Assembly: GCF_000513195.1 (NCBI RefSeq)
Contig: NZ_CBVI010000171.1
Coordinates: 1-46,085, forward strand
Length of the DNA stretch: 46,085 nt
DNA from: Bacteroides timonensis
Lineage (GTDB): Bacteria > Bacteroidota > Bacteroidia > Bacteroidales > Bacteroidaceae
Direction: 5' to 3'
The notes beneath the pieces are model-generated. The model saw nothing but the letters and a program-made list of their open reading frames with translations. It was not told where the DNA came from and did no database searches. Of the stretch, positions 44,259 to 46,085 are shown one piece after another; positions within the stretch are counted from its first letter, which is position 1; every line of letters begins with the position of its first letter. The translations under genes were made by a program, and so were the position numbers.

Positions 44259-45622
44259 AACATTACTACCGATACATCACCGACCGCTACCTTCTCCGTA
44301 TCGTCATCTCTCTCCTGCTGGCAGGAGCTGTCACGGTATCCATTATTTATAAAGACCTTCTATGGAGCGTCATTTCTTCCTTGCTGCTGTTGACAAGTCT
44401 GCGCTGGCAATGGAAACTGTATCGTCGGCATACGCAGAAGGTTCTGTTTCTACTCGATGCCATTGAAAACAACGATGCATCCATCCATTTCTCCGAACAC
44501 GAAGACATTCCGGACAACCGTATTGTAAACCAGGCCCTGAATCGCGTTGCTTCTATATTATATAATGTAAAGAGCGAAACGGCACAACAGGAAAAATATT
44601 ACGAACTCATTCTCGACTGCATCAATACCGGTATCCTGGTGCTGAACGATGCAGGTGCTGTTTACCAGAAAAATAATGAAGCCCTCCGCCTGTTAGGGTT
44701 GGAAGTCTTCACCCATGTCAGCCAACTAAGCCGTATTGATGCAAACCTTATGGGACTTCTCACCCATTGCCGTCCCGGAGATAAGCTGCAAACCCGCCTG
44801 TCCAACGAACGCGGTACGGTCAATCTCTCCATCCGCGTCTCCGACATAACTATCCGTCAGGAGCATTTCCGTATCCTTGCCCTAAATGATATCAATAACG
44901 AACTGGACGAAAAGGAAATCGACTCCTGGATACGCCTGATTCGTGTACTGACACATGAAATTATGAATTCCGTCACTCCCATCACTTCATTGAGCGACAC
45001 ATTGCTGACACTGATACAAGGAAGCGAAGAATTAAAAGCGAAAAGTGAATCCATCTCTTCCGACAAAGAAACTGCTGACGAGATCCGCAATGGCCTGCAC
45101 ACCATCAGCACTACAGGCAAAGGACTTCTCTCTTTTGTAGAAAATTACCGCCGTTTCACCCGTATCCCCAAACCGGAACCTTCCTTGTTCTATGTCAAAG
45201 GTTTTATCAATCGTATGGTAGAACTGGCACGGCATCAATATCCTGATTCCCATATCACCTTCCACTCCCACATCACTCCGGATGACCTTATTCTTTATGC
45301 AGATGAAAACCTTATCTCACAGGTACTCATCAACTTATTGAAAAATGCCATTCAGGCCATCGAGGCAGCAGGAATTCAAGAAGGTATCATCACCTTACAC
45401 GCTTATTGCAATGAAAATGAAGCCGTACTCATCGAAGTGTCCAATAACGGTCCTGCCATTCCTCCTGAAGTAGCAGAACACATTTTCATACCTTTCTTCA
45501 CCACAAAAGAAGGTGGCAGCGGCATCGGATTGAGCATTTCCCGTCAGATTATGCGCCTGTCAGGTGGCAGCCTTTCCCTACATCCCGGAAAGGAAACCAT
45601 GTTTGTACTAAAATTCAATTAA
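44255..45622 (+). CDS. Membrane sensor histidine kinase
   Basis: The 455-residue partner of the response regulator has two N-terminal membrane helices (about 13-31 and 35-49). The loop between them is very short, so little of it is outside and it likely senses in the membrane or cytoplasm. A PAS-like domain (about 112-215) follows. The dimerisation helix has the phosphoacceptor histidine in RVLTHEIMNSVTPI (H234). The GHKL ATPase has an N box, QVLINLLKNAIQAIEAA, then FIPFFTTKEGGSGIGLSISR as the G boxes. This is an NtrB/AtoS-like sensor. The 4-base overlap with the upstream gene and the following hairpin define a two-gene operon. Confidence 0.93.
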   Translation: MKHYYRYITDRYLLRIVISLLLAGAVTVSIIYKDLLWSVISSLLLLTSLRWQWKLYRRHTQKVLFLLDAIENNDASIHFSEHEDIPDNRIVNQALNRVASILYNVKSETAQQEKYYELILDCINTGILVLNDAGAVYQKNNEALRLLGLEVFTHVSQLSRIDANLMGLLTHCRPGDKLQTRLSNERGTVNLSIRVSDITIRQEHFRILALNDINNELDEKEIDSWIRLIRVLTHEIMNSVTPITSLSDTLLTLIQGSEELKAKSESISSDKETADEIRNGLHTISTTGKGLLSFVENYRRFTRIPKPEPSLFYVKGFINRMVELARHQYPDSHITFHSHITPDDLILYADENLISQVLINLLKNAIQAIEAAGIQEGIITLHAYCNENEAVLIEVSNNGPAIPPEVAEHIFIPFFTTKEGGSGIGLSISRQIMRLSGGSLSLHPGKETMFVLKFN

Positions 45623-45660
45623 GTAACGTCTAAAAAACAAAGTGGTATTAATGGAATTCT

Positions 45661-45704
45661 ATTTTCTCCAGTAAGAGAAAAACTCTTTCCCAATAGGAGA
45701 AAAA
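45661..45704 (+). repeat. Inverted repeat in the spacer after the kinase
   Basis: ATTTTCTCC (45661-45669) pairs with GGAGAAAAAT with one bulge. Inside it, AAGAG / CTCTT makes a second small hairpin with an AAAAA loop. It is 38 bases after the kinase stop. It could be a weak terminator or a protein site; no better function can be stated. Confidence 0.4.
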
Positions 45705-45777
45705 TAATTCAATGATAGACTAATAATGCGAACCAAGATTTGGATTATGTTCATTATTGAGCGGTAATGAACAAAAT

Positions 45778-45879
45778 GTAATAAGATGGTAAAGTGATAA
45801 AGTGATAGCGGGATAACGCCCTGTGATATATAGCGCAGCTACTTTATCACCCTATCACCTTACCACCTTATTACTTTTT
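45778..45879 (+). terminator. Long G.U-rich hairpin, possible terminator of the two-component operon
   Basis: Left arm 45778-45807 and right arm 45845-45874 are 30-base imperfect inverted repeats. Every difference between them is A versus G, so the transcript would pair through with G.U wobbles on the plus strand, and TTTTT follows. The arms are made of repeated GTGATAA/GGTAA units. It lies about 155 bases after the kinase stop and could end the transcript, or be a REP-like element shared with other loci. Confidence 0.55.
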
Positions 45880-45913
45880 GTTCCTTTCTTTCCCAATCTG
45901 AACATTTTACATC

Positions 45914-45944
45914 TTGCATTTGTTTAAAAATAGACGTAACTTTG
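45914..45944 (+). promoter_or_regulatory. Promoter of the truncated antiporter-like gene
   Basis: -33 TTG (45914-45916), a 20-base spacer and -7 TAACTTTG (45937-45944), a strong Bacteroidales promoter. The ATG at 45996 is about 46 bases downstream of the expected start site. Confidence 0.65.
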
Positions 45945-45995
45945 CTTTGCGAGCAACTAAATCTTTGAATAGACAACTTAAATAATACCGAATTT

Positions 45996-46052
45996 ATGAT
46001 TTTTACAGCAGAAAACATTCTTTTAATTGGTTCTATCTTACTTTTCAGCTAA
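45996..46052 (+). pseudogene. 5' fragment of a K+/H+ antiporter (CPA1-type) gene, interrupted
   Basis: The first 17 codons read MIFTAENILLIGSILLF, which matches the conserved start of Bacteroides potassium/proton (NhaP2/CvrA-type) antiporters, including the first membrane helix. The frame then ends at codon 19 (AGC then TAA at 46050-46052) instead of continuing through the transmembrane transporter (about 400-500 residues in the family). The sequence after 46047 is a small palindromic repeat, not antiporter-like. Family identification is from memory of the conserved N-terminus and is inference; the strong promoter and correct start sequence make an intact ancestral gene likely. An insertion at about 46047 is the simplest explanation, with the rest of the gene outside this window. 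Confidence 0.55.
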
Positions 46053-46053
46053 A

Positions 46054-46085
46054 TTATCCAAAAGTTTGGATAATCCGGGTTATCC
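46054..46085. repeat. Short alternating TTATCC/GGATAA palindromes at the window end
   Basis: TTATCCAAA / TTTGGATAA (46054-46062 and 46065-46073) is a perfect 9-base inverted repeat with a 2-base spacer. GGATAA at 46068-46073 then pairs with TTATCC at 46080-46085. It begins exactly where the antiporter reading frame fails. Such a structure is typical of the terminal repeats of a mobile element or of a recombinase core site. The window ends inside it, so its full extent is unknown. Confidence 0.55.

Noticed and set aside
1..46085. CRISPR array or prophage region
   Set aside because: No regularly spaced direct repeats, and no phage structural, integrase or lysis genes in either strand.

Overview
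The window is chromosomal DNA from a Bacteroides-type bacterium (order Bacteroidales). This rests on several independent signs. Many genes have the Bacteroidales -7 promoter box TAnnTTTG instead of a TATAAT box. Shine-Dalgarno sequences are largely absent. The moxR-bat cluster, a TamB-type giant protein, a stand-alone DUF4295 gene beside rpmG, HU genes and an HU/LysM fusion are all present. Protein lengths and motifs fit Bacteroides; the species cannot be fixed from the window alone. Almost all of it is core genome.

Layout. 1-3.8 kb: trmD (cut by the left edge) is divergent from ligA, followed by dapA with a strong terminator. 3.9-4.2 kb: two tandem tRNA-Arg(ACG) genes with their own promoter and terminator. 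4.2-11.4 kb, minus strand: a patatin/surface-antigen outer-membrane phospholipase, htpG and clpC. 11.7-15.5 kb, plus strand: gyrA and a secreted TPR protein, followed by what looks like a decayed insertion-sequence fragment. 15.8-17.3 kb: a DUF2007-UspA fusion and a small HTH protein. 17.5-26.2 kb, minus strand: a complete moxR - DUF58 - DUF4381-like - batA - batB - batC - batD - batE operon. 26.4-30.5 kb: ftsY - rimO - HU - HU/TM/LysM. 30.6-31.25 kb: rpmB - rpmG - DUF4295. 31.4-33.0 kb: tsaD and a short cinA/pncC, separated by a long GC-rich inverted repeat. 33.0-37.7 kb: tamB on the plus strand. 37.7-42.7 kb, minus strand: an lpxH-like phosphoesterase, a glycosyltransferase, ppk1 and ppx. 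42.9-45.6 kb, plus strand: an NtrC-type response regulator and its histidine kinase. 45.6-46.1 kb: a long G.U-rich hairpin, then a promoter and the first codons of an apparent K+/H+ antiporter gene. That frame stops abruptly and gives way to a short palindromic sequence at the window edge.

How the genes work together. The Bat operon encodes an AAA+ ATPase, a DUF58 VWA-like protein, two membrane VWA proteins with MIDAS-type motifs, TPR scaffolds, and large periplasm-facing proteins. It is a single envelope-associated chaperone or assembly machine whose biochemistry is still poorly defined. ftsY, rimO, rpmB/rpmG and tsaD form a translation/targeting neighbourhood. ppk1/ppx control polyphosphate and lie with lipid A-type and glycosyl transfer genes. 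htpG and clpC are the proteostasis pair.

Most unusual items. (1) The apparent interruption of the antiporter gene at the right edge. (2) The HU-TM-LysM protein, which could physically connect nucleoid and cell wall. (3) Two long REP-like imperfect inverted repeats. (4) A nested palindrome array between moxR and the rest of the bat operon. (5) A tamB gene with no ordinary start codon downstream of its only evident promoter. I did not find a CRISPR array, a prophage, a polysaccharide-utilisation locus or a convincing wholly new multi-gene system.
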